From the NCBI GenBank assembly GCA_964393275.1, contig CAYMTA010000011.1, positions 39,012 through 103,011 of the forward strand: 64,000 nucleotides of DNA, in the 5' to 3' direction. The position numbers and the translations under genes were made by a program. Source of the stretch: SLRI01 sp964393275 (GTDB lineage: Bacteria > Pseudomonadota > Alphaproteobacteria > Geminicoccales > Geminicoccaceae). The number at the start of each line of letters is the position of its first letter. The first letter of the stretch is position 1. The notes below the pieces were generated by a model. The model saw only the letters and a program-made list of their open reading frames with translations, made no database searches and had not been told where the DNA came from. Of this stretch, positions 33,293 through 41,760 are shown piece by piece.

Positions 33293-35061
33293 TCCGGCAC
33301 CTCAGGCGCGGCGACTTCATAGCCCCTTGGCGTGTAGGTCCAGCTTCCGCCCTCGACGCGGCTGAAGCTGCGCGTGCCCCTGGCCCCGACCAGAACGATC
33401 GAGAGCATGTCGACCCGGTCGACCTCGAGCTCTTCGAGCGTCGTGGCCTCGACCGTCTCGCCGTCCCGACCGAGATTGCGGGCGATCACCACGGGCGTCG
33501 TGGCCGGCCGGTGCGCCAGGAGGATGCGGCGGGCCGTCGCCAGCGCCGTCCGCCGCCGCTTCGATACCGGGTTGTAGAGGGCGAGGACGAAATCGCCCTC
33601 GGCCGCGGCCTCGAGGCGCTCCTCGATGACCCGCATCGGGGTCAGCAGATCGGAGAGCGAGACGGCGGCGAAATCGTGGCCGAGCGGGGCGCCGGCGCGG
33701 GCGGCCGCCATCTGCAGCGCCGAGACCCCCGGCAGCACGACCACCTCGATCCGCTTGGCCGCCTCGTCATGACTCCGCTCGAGCAGCTCCATGATCAGGG
33801 TTGCCATGGCGTAGATGCCGGGATCGCCGGACGAGACCAGCGCCACGTCGCGGCCGCTGGCGGCCTCGGCGATGGCGTCGGCGCAGCGTTGGCGCTCCTC
33901 GCCCAGCGGATAGGCGCGCTTCTCGGCATGGGAGGTCAGATCGGCCACGAGGTCGAGATAGAGGCCGTAGCCGATCACCAGGTCGGCCCGGCCCAGCGCC
34001 GTCTCGACCGCCGCCGTCCGGCTCGCCGCGTCGCCCGGGCCGATCCCGACCACGCTGAGCCGGCCGCGCGCCCGGCCGATGGCCAGGGGATCGAGCGGTG
34101 CCGGCGCCAGTGCCACGGCACAGGTGCAGCGGCGGCTCTTGCGCTTCGCCACGATCAGCCGGCCGGTTGGGCCGACGGCGGCCAGGGCCGCCGCCTCGGC
34201 CACGCCAGGGATACCGATCTCGGCCTCGACCACGGCGGAGGGGGTCACCAGACGCGGCGCTTCTGCAGCCAGCGCCTCGCGCGCGAGGAAGCGGGCAGGG
34301 ACGCCGAGGTCATGGGCGAGCGCATGGATCGCCGGCTCCGCCGCCTTGAGCGCCACCGAGACGACAGAGGCGATGGCTTCGGGTGCGAGGCCGGCTTGGT
34401 CGAGGGTGTCGGCGACCAGCGCTGCCAGCTCCCCGGCCGGCGCATCCCGCTCGCAGCCGACGCCGAGGGCCAGGATCGGCGGATGATAGACGAGCCGAGC
34501 TGGTTGCGGCTCTCGATGCTCGTGGGTGACCTCGAGCACGAGCTCGCCTCCGACCGTGAGCGGCAGGCGGCCGGCGCGGAGCCAGTCGGCGACGCCCGAT
34601 GGATCGATCAGCGAGCAGGTGGCGCCCTCGAGGAGCCGCGCCATGAAGGGCTTGGCGGCTGCGGGGTCGGCGAGGCGCCAGCCGGGCGGCGGGGCGTCGA
34701 GGGCGAGGCCGAAGCGGGCGTCGCCCGCCGTGGTCACGACGGCCTGGGCGTCGAGCCGCTCGGCCAGGCGGCGGGCCAGCTCGTTGGCGCCACGGTGGCC
34801 GCCGAGCAGCGGCACGACGAAATTTCCGGCCTCGTCGACGACGACGACCGGCGGCTCGTCCCGCTTGTCGGCGAGGAGCGGTGCCAGGAGCCGGACGACG
34901 ATGCCGGTCGCGGCGAGCGCCACGATGGTCCGCCCGCCAGCGAAGGCGCGGCGCAGGTCGTGGGCCTCGGGCCCGATGATGGCAGCACCGTCGAGCGCCT
35001 TGGCGATCCGCTCCGCCAGGCGGGCGCTGCGCGGTCCCAGATGCCAGACGATGGGCCTCAT
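33289..35061 (-). CDS. cobJ: CbiG-CobJ fusion (cobalt-precorrin-5A hydrolase/precorrin-3B C17-methyltransferase)
   Basis: 590 residues. Residues ~1-325 are CbiG: an N-terminal segment (WHLGPRSARLAERIAKAL, VVVVDEAGNFVVPLLGGHRG), then the CobE/GbiG-like C-terminal part beginning LALGVGCERDAPAGELAALV. CbiG opens the delta-lactone and releases acetaldehyde. Residues ~340-590 are CobJ/CbiH (LSVVGIGPGDAASRTA, VSSGDPGIYAMATLIMEL, VLPGVSALQMAAARAG, LYNPVSKRR), which methylates C17 and contracts the ring. The fusion lets lactone formation and opening be physically linked. It overlaps cobM by four bases downstream and cobI by four bases upstream. Confidence 0.93.
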   Translation of the reverse strand: MRPIVWHLGPRSARLAERIAKALDGAAIIGPEAHDLRRAFAGGRTIVALAATGIVVRLLAPLLADKRDEPPVVVVDEAGNFVVPLLGGHRGANELARRLAERLDAQAVVTTAGDARFGLALDAPPPGWRLADPAAAKPFMARLLEGATCSLIDPSGVADWLRAGRLPLTVGGELVLEVTHEHREPQPARLVYHPPILALGVGCERDAPAGELAALVADTLDQAGLAPEAIASVVSVALKAAEPAIHALAHDLGVPARFLAREALAAEAPRLVTPSAVVEAEIGIPGVAEAAALAAVGPTGRLIVAKRKSRRCTCAVALAPAPLDPLAIGRARGRLSVVGIGPGDAASRTAAVETALGRADLVIGYGLYLDLVADLTSHAEKRAYPLGEERQRCADAIAEAASGRDVALVSSGDPGIYAMATLIMELLERSHDEAAKRIEVVVLPGVSALQMAAARAGAPLGHDFAAVSLSDLLTPMRVIEERLEAAAEGDFVLALYNPVSKRRRTALATARRILLAHRPATTPVVIARNLGRDGETVEATTLEELEVDRVDMLSIVLVGARGTRSFSRVEGGSWTYTPRGYEVAAPEVPE

Positions 35062-35756
35062 GCGGGACGCCCGGCGAGAACCAGGGCGAAATAGGGCGGC
35101 TCTTCGTCGGCCGGCCAGTCGGCCACCGGCACGATCCGCTCCTCGGGCCAGCCGACCCAGGCGACGAGCACGGCATCGGCGAGGCGCCCCTGCCGCTCGA
35201 GGATCGCCTTGAGCAGCGGCAGGCGGCGCCCGACCTTGAGGATGGCGACCTGATCGGCAGCCCCGATCAGCGCTTCGAGGCGGTCCTCCGGCAGGAGCGA
35301 GGAGAGGATCGCGAAGCTGTCCCGCCGCCTCGCCAGCACCCGCCCGAGCCTCGAGGCGGCGGCGGCGAAGGACATGATGCCGGGCACCACCTCGAAGGCG
35401 AAGCGGTGGCGGAGCCGATCGAGCAGGTAGACGAAGCTGCCATAAAGGAGAGGGTCGCCGAGACAGAGCAGCGCCACGTCACGGCCGGCCTCGAGCTCCG
35501 CCGCCAGGGTCGCCGCCGCGCGGTCGTAGAAGCCGGCGACGACCGCCGGCTCCAGGCGCATCGGCGCCTCCAGCGGGATTTCCACGTGATCGACACGGAG
35601 ATGGGCGGCAACGATGGTCCGCGCCAGGCTCGACGCGCCCTCGGCCGAAAGATAGGCCACCACCGGCGAGGCCTCGATCGAAGCCACCGCCTTGAGCGTC
35701 AGGAGGCCGGGATCGCCCGGCCCGACCCCGACGCCGATGAGCCTGCCACTGGTCAT
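35058..35756 (-). CDS. cobI: Precorrin-2 C20-methyltransferase
   Basis: SAM-dependent methylation of C20 of precorrin-2. 232 residues with LIGVGVGPGDPGLLTLKAV, LCLGDPLLYGSFVYLLDRL and VVPGIMSFAAAASRLG. It is in the five-gene run, with four bases overlapping the cbiG-cobJ fusion and ten bases from cobL. Family length is about 230-245. Confidence 0.94.
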   Translation of the reverse strand: MTSGRLIGVGVGPGDPGLLTLKAVASIEASPVVAYLSAEGASSLARTIVAAHLRVDHVEIPLEAPMRLEPAVVAGFYDRAAATLAAELEAGRDVALLCLGDPLLYGSFVYLLDRLRHRFAFEVVPGIMSFAAAASRLGRVLARRRDSFAILSSLLPEDRLEALIGAADQVAILKVGRRLPLLKAILERQGRLADAVLVAWVGWPEERIVPVADWPADEEPPYFALVLAGRPA

Positions 35757-35766
35757 CGATCGATCC

Positions 35767-37008
35767 TCAGGCCGCGCTCGCCGGCGGCTGCGTGAACACC
35801 CATTGGGTGATCGGCGCCTTGGCCTTCCAGCCGAGATTGTGGCCGAGTCCTTCGGCGTGGCTGACGGCGGTCCGCGAAAGCTCGCCGCCGTGCCGGCGGC
35901 GCAGATCGAGCAGCCGGGCCTCGCCGCCGAGTGTCACCGCGTTGACGACCAGCCGGCCGCTGGCAGGCAGCCGCTCCAGGCAGCGATCGATCAGGACCGG
36001 CTCGGCGACGCCGCCGCCGATGAAGATCGCATCGGGCCTCGGCCCATCGGGCAGCACGTCCGGGGCCTTGCCCTCGATCACCTCGAGCTCGGGCACGCCC
36101 AGGCGATGCGCGTTCTCGATCAGCATGGCGACGCGCTCGCCTCGGGCCTCGACCGCGACGGCCGTGAGCGGCCGATCCGGGCAGCTCCGGCCGGCGAGCA
36201 GCCATTCGATGGCGATCGACCCGGCGCCGGCGCCGATGTCCCAGAGCCGCTCGCCCGGGCGAGGCGCCAGCTTCGCCAGCGTGATCGCCCGCATGTCCTG
36301 CTTGGTGAGCTGCCCGTCATGGATGAACGAGGTGTCGGCCAGGCCCTGGCTCAGCGCCGGCCCGCCGGCGGCGCCGGCATCGAGCTCGACCGCGAGCGTG
36401 TTGAGATCGGCGAACCGCCGCGACGCCGCCTCGTCGGCGCGAAAGCTCGCCCGATTCTCGTTCGGGCCACCCAGCTGCTCGAGCACGGTGAGCACGGCAG
36501 CGCCATGACCGGCGCGGACCAGAAGCTCGCCGATGGCGGCCGGAGCCGCTCCGTCGGCGGTCAGCACCAGCAGGCGACGGTGGGGTGCCAGATGGCGGAC
36601 GAGGCTCGCAAGCGACCGGCCGTGCAGGCTGATGCACGAGCAGTCGGCGAGCGGCCAGGCCATCCGGGCAGCGGCGAGCTGCAGGGCCGAGAGCTGCGGA
36701 TGAAAGCGCAGCTCGCCCGGGTTGAACCGCTGGAGCAGCAGGCGGCCGACGCCGAACCACAGGGGATCGCCCGAGGCCAGCACCACGGCCGGCGGCCGGC
36801 CGCGCTGGGCCACGAGCCGCTCGAAGGTGGCCTCCATCGGGCTCGACCAGGCGACCCGCTCGCCCGTGCCGAGCCCCTCGACCATCGCCAGGTGACGGCG
36901 CCCGCCGACGACGAGATGCGCCGAGCGGATCAGCTCGCGGAGCCGTTCGCCGAGCCCCTGCGGCCCATCGGCGCCGATGCCGACCACGTCGAGCCAGTGG
37001 CCGGTCAC
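35767..37008 (-). CDS. cobL: Precorrin-6Y C5,15-methyltransferase (decarboxylating)
   Basis: Bifunctional CbiE-CbiT fusion that methylates C5 and C15 and decarboxylates C12. Residues ~1-195 are the CbiE-like tetrapyrrole methylase (LDVVGIGADGPQGLGERL, VVLASGDPLWFGVGRLL). Residues ~215-413 are the CbiT Rossmann methyltransferase (KQDMRAITLAKLAPRPGERL, WDIGAGAGSIAIEWLLA). GTG at 37008 overlaps the cobH stop by four bases, which sets the start. Length 413 is normal. Confidence 0.94.
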   Translation of the reverse strand: MTGHWLDVVGIGADGPQGLGERLRELIRSAHLVVGGRRHLAMVEGLGTGERVAWSSPMEATFERLVAQRGRPPAVVLASGDPLWFGVGRLLLQRFNPGELRFHPQLSALQLAAARMAWPLADCSCISLHGRSLASLVRHLAPHRRLLVLTADGAAPAAIGELLVRAGHGAAVLTVLEQLGGPNENRASFRADEAASRRFADLNTLAVELDAGAAGGPALSQGLADTSFIHDGQLTKQDMRAITLAKLAPRPGERLWDIGAGAGSIAIEWLLAGRSCPDRPLTAVAVEARGERVAMLIENAHRLGVPELEVIEGKAPDVLPDGPRPDAIFIGGGVAEPVLIDRCLERLPASGRLVVNAVTLGGEARLLDLRRRHGGELSRTAVSHAEGLGHNLGWKAKAPITQWVFTQPPASAA

Positions 37009-37649
37009 GGCCCGGGGTCCCAGAGCCCGTTGACGGCGGCCGCGGCCATGGCGCTGCCGCCACGTCGACCGCGCAAGGTCAAAAAGGGCACGCCGAGGGA
37101 CGCCGCGATCAGCGCCTCCTTCGACTCCGCGGCGCCGACGAAGCCGACCGGAAAGGCCAGGATGGCCGCCGGCCGTTCCGGCCAAGCCGCCAGTCGGTCG
37201 AGCAGGTGGAAGAGGGCGGTGGGCGCGTTGCCGATGGCCACCACGGCACCCTCGAGCCCGTCCCGCCAGAGTTCCACGGCGGCGGCGCTCCGCGTCGTGC
37301 CGAGCTCGGCCGCGAGTGCCGGAACCCGCGGGTCGGCCAGCGTGCAACGTGGCTGGACGGTGGCCGGCAGCCGGCTGCAAATGATCCCGGCCCTGACCAT
37401 CTCGACGTCGCAATAGAGGGCCGCGCCGGCTTCCAGCGCCGAACAGGCCGCGGCCACGACCGGCCCGGACCAGGCGAGGTCGGCCGGGATGTCGACCATG
37501 CCGCAGCTGTGGATCAGCCGCCGGGCCAAAGGCCGAAGCTCGGCCGGCAACGAGGCCAGCGCCGCCCCAGCCTCCGCCTCGATGAGGGCGAAGGAGCGGG
37601 CGTAGATGGCCTCGGGCTCGCGAAGATAGGTGTGCATGGCGACGGTCAT
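37005..37649 (-). CDS. cobH: Precorrin-8X methylmutase
   Basis: Moves the methyl group from C11 to C12, giving hydrogenobyrinate. 214 residues with the acid His in RLIHSCGMVDIPADLAW, VVAIGNAPTALFHLLD and PVGFVGAAESKEAL. The start is uncertain between ATG 37649 and an in-frame TTG at 37673 or a later ATG at 37637, none with a clear ribosome binding site. It is the first gene of the cobHL-I-cbiG/cobJ-M run and is divergent from cbiB across about 70 bases. Confidence 0.93.
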   Translation of the reverse strand: MTVAMHTYLREPEAIYARSFALIEAEAGAALASLPAELRPLARRLIHSCGMVDIPADLAWSGPVVAAACSALEAGAALYCDVEMVRAGIICSRLPATVQPRCTLADPRVPALAAELGTTRSAAAVELWRDGLEGAVVAIGNAPTALFHLLDRLAAWPERPAAILAFPVGFVGAAESKEALIAASLGVPFLTLRGRRGGSAMAAAAVNGLWDPGP

Positions 37650-37717
37650 GGCGGAGGCGCGATGTCCGCGCAAGGCCGGCTGCTTGCCTCACCCCTTGCA
37701 CCTGCTATGGCGGCGCC

Positions 37718-38683
37718 ATGTGGACGGACAGCCTGCTTCTCGCCATCGCCGCCGCCCTCCTGGTCGACCGTGCCTGGGGCGAGCCCGAGGTGCTGTGGCG
37801 CCGGCTGCCGCATCCGGTCGTCTTGATCGGCCGGTCGATCGAGGTTCTGGAGCGCCGCCTGCGGAGCGCCGGCGACACCTCATGGCGCGAGCTCTGGCTC
37901 GGCCGGCTGCTGGTCCTCATGGTCACCGTGGCCGGGCTGGTGCTCGGCTGGCTCCTGCAAGAGGCGCTCCTGGCGCTGCCGCTCGGCTGGCTCTGGCTCG
38001 GAGTCGTCATGAGCACGCTGATGGCCCAAAAAAGCCTCGTCGATCACGTGGGCGCCGTGGCGGATGGGCTCGAGCGAAGTGTCGAGGCGGGGCGCCGGGC
38101 GGTCTCCCTGATCGTCGGCCGCGACACCTCGGCTCTCGACGGGCCGGCGATCGGGCGGGCAGCCACCGAATCGCTCGCCGAGAACCTTTCCGATGGGGTG
38201 ATCGCACCGCTTTTCTGGGCTCTGTTGCTCGGGTTGCCCGGCCTGCTCGCCTACAAGATCGTCAATACGGCCGACAGCATGATCGGGCATCGCACTTTCC
38301 GCCATCTGCATTTCGGGCGGGCCGCGGCACGGATCGACGATGCCGTGAACTGGCTGCCGGCCCGACTGACGGCCTGGATGCTCGTCACCGTCTCGATCGG
38401 CACGGGCTCGGCTCGGGAGGCCCGGCGGGTCATGAGGCGGGATGCCCGCCTGCACCGCTCGCCCAATGCCGGCTGGCCCGAGGCCGCCATGGCGGGAGCC
38501 CTGGGGCTGCGGCTCTCGGGACCCCGAATCTATGATGGGCAAGTGGCCCGCGAGCCCTGGGTCGGCGACGGCACGCCGGGGATCGGCCCGGTTGAGCTCC
38601 GCCAAGCTCTTCGCCTCGCCGATCGAGTCTGGGCGCTCGCCTTTCTCGCCGTCCTCGGTCTTTGCGGCCTCAGCCTGATCTGA
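37718..38683 (+). CDS. cbiB: Adenosylcobinamide-phosphate synthase
   Basis: Inner-membrane enzyme (CobD in the Pseudomonas naming) that attaches the aminopropanol phosphate arm to adenosylcobyric acid. 321 residues, with membrane segments near residues 65-105 and at the C-terminus. Motifs are GEPEVLWRRLPHPVVLIGR, GRDTSALDGPAIGRAATESL, AENLSDGVIAPLFWALLLG and YKIVNTADSMIGHRT. It is followed by the convergent cobQ, with a 14-base overlap. Confidence 0.93.
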   Translation: MWTDSLLLAIAAALLVDRAWGEPEVLWRRLPHPVVLIGRSIEVLERRLRSAGDTSWRELWLGRLLVLMVTVAGLVLGWLLQEALLALPLGWLWLGVVMSTLMAQKSLVDHVGAVADGLERSVEAGRRAVSLIVGRDTSALDGPAIGRAATESLAENLSDGVIAPLFWALLLGLPGLLAYKIVNTADSMIGHRTFRHLHFGRAAARIDDAVNWLPARLTAWMLVTVSIGTGSAREARRVMRRDARLHRSPNAGWPEAAMAGALGLRLSGPRIYDGQVAREPWVGDGTPGIGPVELRQALRLADRVWALAFLAVLGLCGLSLI

Positions 38684-40133
38684 GGCCGGCGATCGCCTCG
38701 ATCCGCTCCATGTCGAGGTGGGTCGCGAGATGCTCCGCCAGCTCGTCGAGCACCCGATCGATGCGCGCGGCATAGGCCTCGCCGCCGGGCGGCCGCTCGC
38801 GCAGCCGGCCGAGAAAGTCGTGGCGGTAGGCGTCGGCCGCGAAGAGGCCGTGAAGATAGCAGCCCATCACCCGGCCATCGGCGCTGACGGCCCCGTCCGG
38901 CCGGCCCTCGATCCGGAGCATCGGCCGGGCGGTGTCCGGGCCGGAGGTGACGCCCTGGTGGATCTCGTAGCCTTCGATCCGAAGGCCGCTCAGGACCTCG
39001 AGGGCCCTGGCCTGGCGCACGGTCTTGGCCGGACCGAGCACCGTCTCGATATCCAGCAGGCCGAGCCCGGGGCTGCTGCCGGGCGCACCCTCGAGCCCGG
39101 CCGGATCGTGCACCATGCGGCCGAGCATCTGATAGCCGCCGCAAAGGCCCAGCACCCACCCGCCGCGGCGCTGATGCGCCAGGATGTCGATGTCCCAGCC
39201 GGCCGCGCGCAGGGCGGCGAGATCCTGGCGCGTCGCCTTGCTGCCGGCGAGCAGGACGAGATCGGTGTCGCCGGGCAGGGCCTGACCCGGCTGGAGCAGG
39301 ATGAGATCGACGTCGGGCTCGAGCCGCAGGGGATCGAGATCGTCGAAATTGCTGATCCGCGGCAAACGGGGCAGCGCGATCTTGATGCCGCCCGGCCGCC
39401 TGCTCCCGGCGAGCCCCAGCACGTCCTCGGCCGGCAGCTCGCGGGCGGCCTCGAACCAGGGCACGACGCCGAGGCCGGCGAGGCCGGTCCGCCCCTCGAT
39501 CAGTGGCCGGGCCGAATCGAAGAGCGAGGGATCGCCCCGGAACTTGTTGACGATGTAGCCCCGGACCAGGGCGCGCTCGGCGACGTCGAGCAGCTCCATG
39601 GTGCCGACCAGGGCGGCGATGACGCCGCCGCGCTCGATGTCGCCGACCAGCACGACGGGAAGACCGGCGGCCAGGGCGAAGCCCATGTTGGCGATGTCGC
39701 CCTGGCGCAGATTGACCTCGGCCGGGCTGCCGGCGCCCTCGACGATGACGAGATCGGCCCCACGCCGCAGCCGGTCGAAGCTCTGCAGCACGGCGGGCAG
39801 GAGGTGAGGCTTGAGCTCGTGATAGAGGCGGGCATCCGCCCGGGTCAGCACGCGGCCCTGCAGGATCACCTGGGCACCCTGCTCGCTCGTCGGCTTGAGC
39901 AGGACCGGGTTCATGTGCACCCCGGGCGGCGTTCGGCAGGCCATGGCCTGGAGCGCCTGGGCCCGGCCGATCTCGCCGCCATCCGCCGTGGCGGCGGCGT
40001 TGTTGCTCATGTTTTGCGGCTTGAACGGCCGGACGCGCAGGCCCCGGTTGGCGAAGTGGCGGCAGAGGCCGGCCACCAGCAGCGACTTGCCGGCGTCGGA
40101 AGAGGTGCCCTGGATCATCAGGGCGGCGCTCAT
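38670..40133 (-). CDS. cobQ: Cobyric acid synthase
   Basis: Glutamine-dependent amidation of carboxyls b, d, e and g. 487 residues. The N-terminal MIQGTSSDAGKSLLVAGLC P-loop, FKPQNMSNNAAATADGGEIG and EGAGSPAEVNLR are conserved. The GATase domain has Cys in LGLCGGYQMLGR and the C-terminal His in GCYLHGLFA. The ATG at 40133 overlaps the stop of the EamA transporter gene by four bases, giving the series cobO-eamA-cobQ. Confidence 0.94.
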   Translation of the reverse strand: MSAALMIQGTSSDAGKSLLVAGLCRHFANRGLRVRPFKPQNMSNNAAATADGGEIGRAQALQAMACRTPPGVHMNPVLLKPTSEQGAQVILQGRVLTRADARLYHELKPHLLPAVLQSFDRLRRGADLVIVEGAGSPAEVNLRQGDIANMGFALAAGLPVVLVGDIERGGVIAALVGTMELLDVAERALVRGYIVNKFRGDPSLFDSARPLIEGRTGLAGLGVVPWFEAARELPAEDVLGLAGSRRPGGIKIALPRLPRISNFDDLDPLRLEPDVDLILLQPGQALPGDTDLVLLAGSKATRQDLAALRAAGWDIDILAHQRRGGWVLGLCGGYQMLGRMVHDPAGLEGAPGSSPGLGLLDIETVLGPAKTVRQARALEVLSGLRIEGYEIHQGVTSGPDTARPMLRIEGRPDGAVSADGRVMGCYLHGLFAADAYRHDFLGRLRERPPGGEAYAARIDRVLDELAEHLATHLDMERIEAIAGLRSG

Positions 40134-41041
40134 GCCGGGCTGGCCGCCAGGGCGACCCGGCGGCGACGCTCCGCACGCAGGCCGAGCCAGGAGTGGATGG
40201 CGAGCGAGAGGACGATGACCCCGCCGCCGACGAGGCTGGCACCCGTCGGCTCCTCGGCGAAGACGAGCCAGACCCACAAGGGCCCGAGGATGGTCTCGAT
40301 CAGCATCAGGAGGCCGACCTCCGGTGCCGGCAGATAGCGCGGCCCGGTGCTGATCAGAATGAAGGAGACCGGCACGACCAGGATGACCAGGATCGGCAGA
40401 TAGATCAGATCAGTGCCGGTGACGGCGAGGGTCGGCGCCAAGGACAGGCTGATCGTGGCCGTGACCAGCCCGGAAAGGGCGATGGCCGGCAGCATGTCGC
40501 GCGTCCTGGCCTTGCGCAGGAGGACGAAGATCAGCGCCATGATCACCATCAGCGTGAGTGCTGCGAGATCGCCGGAGAGACCGCCGGTGGCGTAGCCGCC
40601 GCCGACCGTGAGCGCCACCGCGGCCAGGGTCACGCCGCCGGCGACCAGGGTCCGGGGTGGTGCGCGTTCGCCGAGCAGGAGGCGCGCCAAAAGGGCGGCG
40701 GCGAGCGGCGAGGCGGCGATGATGACCAGCGTGTTGGCGGCGAGCGTGTGGTTGATCGAGTAGACGAAGAGAAGCTGCGTGGTTCCCTGCAGCCCGATGA
40801 TCGCGAGGCCGATCCAGCCGGTTGCCCGGATAGCCTGCCAGAGCCCGCCGCCGTGCCGGAGCGCCGAGACCGTCATCTGGACGACGAGGAAGCCGGTCCC
40901 GCGCCAGAAGAGGAGGGTCCAGAGATCGGCGTCGATCAGGCGCAGGAGGAGCGCGTCGGGTGTCAGGATCAGGACACCGGTGGTGACGATCAAGAGCCCC
41001 CTGGCGTGGTCGGAAAGGGCGGAATGCTCAGAACTCGACAC
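40130..41041 (-). CDS. EamA/DMT-family transporter
   Basis: 303 residues with about ten membrane segments in two EamA repeats. The first contains GLLIVTTGVLILTPDALLLR and GTTQLLFVYSINHTLAANT; the second ILISTGPRYLPAPEVGLLML and ETILGPLWVWLVFAEEPTG. The substrate is unknown; relatives export amino acids, metabolites or vitamins. It starts with GTG overlapping cobO by 14 bases and ends four bases into cobQ, so it is locked into a cobalamin transcription unit. Transport of a corrinoid precursor or cobalt is only inference. Confidence 0.87.
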   Translation of the reverse strand: MSSSEHSALSDHARGLLIVTTGVLILTPDALLLRLIDADLWTLLFWRGTGFLVVQMTVSALRHGGGLWQAIRATGWIGLAIIGLQGTTQLLFVYSINHTLAANTLVIIAASPLAAALLARLLLGERAPPRTLVAGGVTLAAVALTVGGGYATGGLSGDLAALTLMVIMALIFVLLRKARTRDMLPAIALSGLVTATISLSLAPTLAVTGTDLIYLPILVILVVPVSFILISTGPRYLPAPEVGLLMLIETILGPLWVWLVFAEEPTGASLVGGGVIVLSLAIHSWLGLRAERRRRVALAASPA

Positions 41042-41630
41042 CGAGCTGCCCTTTGACCCCCTCGCGGAACGGATGCTTGACCAGGGTCATCTCGGTGACG
41101 AGATCGGCCGCCTCGATCAGCTCCGGCTTGGCGTTGCGCCCGGTGGCGACGACGTGCAGGCCGGGCCGCCGCGTGCGGAAGGCCTCGAGCACGCGCTCCA
41201 AGGGCAGATAGTCGTAGCGGAGCACGATGTTCAGCTCGTCGAGGATGACCAGATGCAGCGCCGGGTCCTTCAGCATCGCCTCGGCCTCGGCGAAGGCCGC
41301 CTCGGCGGCGGCGATGTCGCGCGCCCGGTCCTGCGTCTCCCAGGTGAAGCCCTCGCCCATGACCTTCATCGTGACGAGATCAGGAAAGCGCTCCAGGAAC
41401 CGGCGCTCGCCGGTGTCGCGCCGGCCCTTGACGAACTGGACCACGCCGACCCTGAGGCCGTGGCCGAGACAGCGCAGGGCGAGACCCCAGGCGGCCGTGC
41501 TCTTGCCCTTGCCGGTCCCGGTGTGAACGATGAGCAGCCCCTTCTCGATCGTCTTCGAGGCGTAGAGCTTGTCCTTCGCCGCCTTGATGCGGGCCTTCTT
41601 CTCGGCATGCGCCGCGTCGCTCTCGGTCAT
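41028..41630 (-). CDS. cobO: Cob(I)yrinic acid a,c-diamide adenosyltransferase
   Basis: Adds the 5'-deoxyadenosyl ligand to reduced corrinoids using ATP. 200 residues with a P-loop variant HTGTGKGKSTAAWGLALR, VVQFVKGRRDTGERR and LVILDELNIVLRYDYL. The ATG at 41630 has AGGAGGGG just upstream. It is the first gene of cobO-eamA-cobQ and is divergent from an unidentified membrane protein gene across 130 bases. Confidence 0.94.
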   Translation of the reverse strand: MTESDAAHAEKKARIKAAKDKLYASKTIEKGLLIVHTGTGKGKSTAAWGLALRCLGHGLRVGVVQFVKGRRDTGERRFLERFPDLVTMKVMGEGFTWETQDRARDIAAAEAAFAEAEAMLKDPALHLVILDELNIVLRYDYLPLERVLEAFRTRRPGLHVVATGRNAKPELIEAADLVTEMTLVKHPFREGVKGQLGVEF

Positions 41631-41760
41631 TTCCCCCTCCTGTCGTTCCTGCCGGCAAGTGCTAACGTTAATGCGCGCGGCGCGCCATAATGCCGATCGA
41701 GCCGGTGCCGGGTGGCGCCGGCGGCGTTGTCGGGTCAACAGTGGGGCATCGTTCTCGGGA

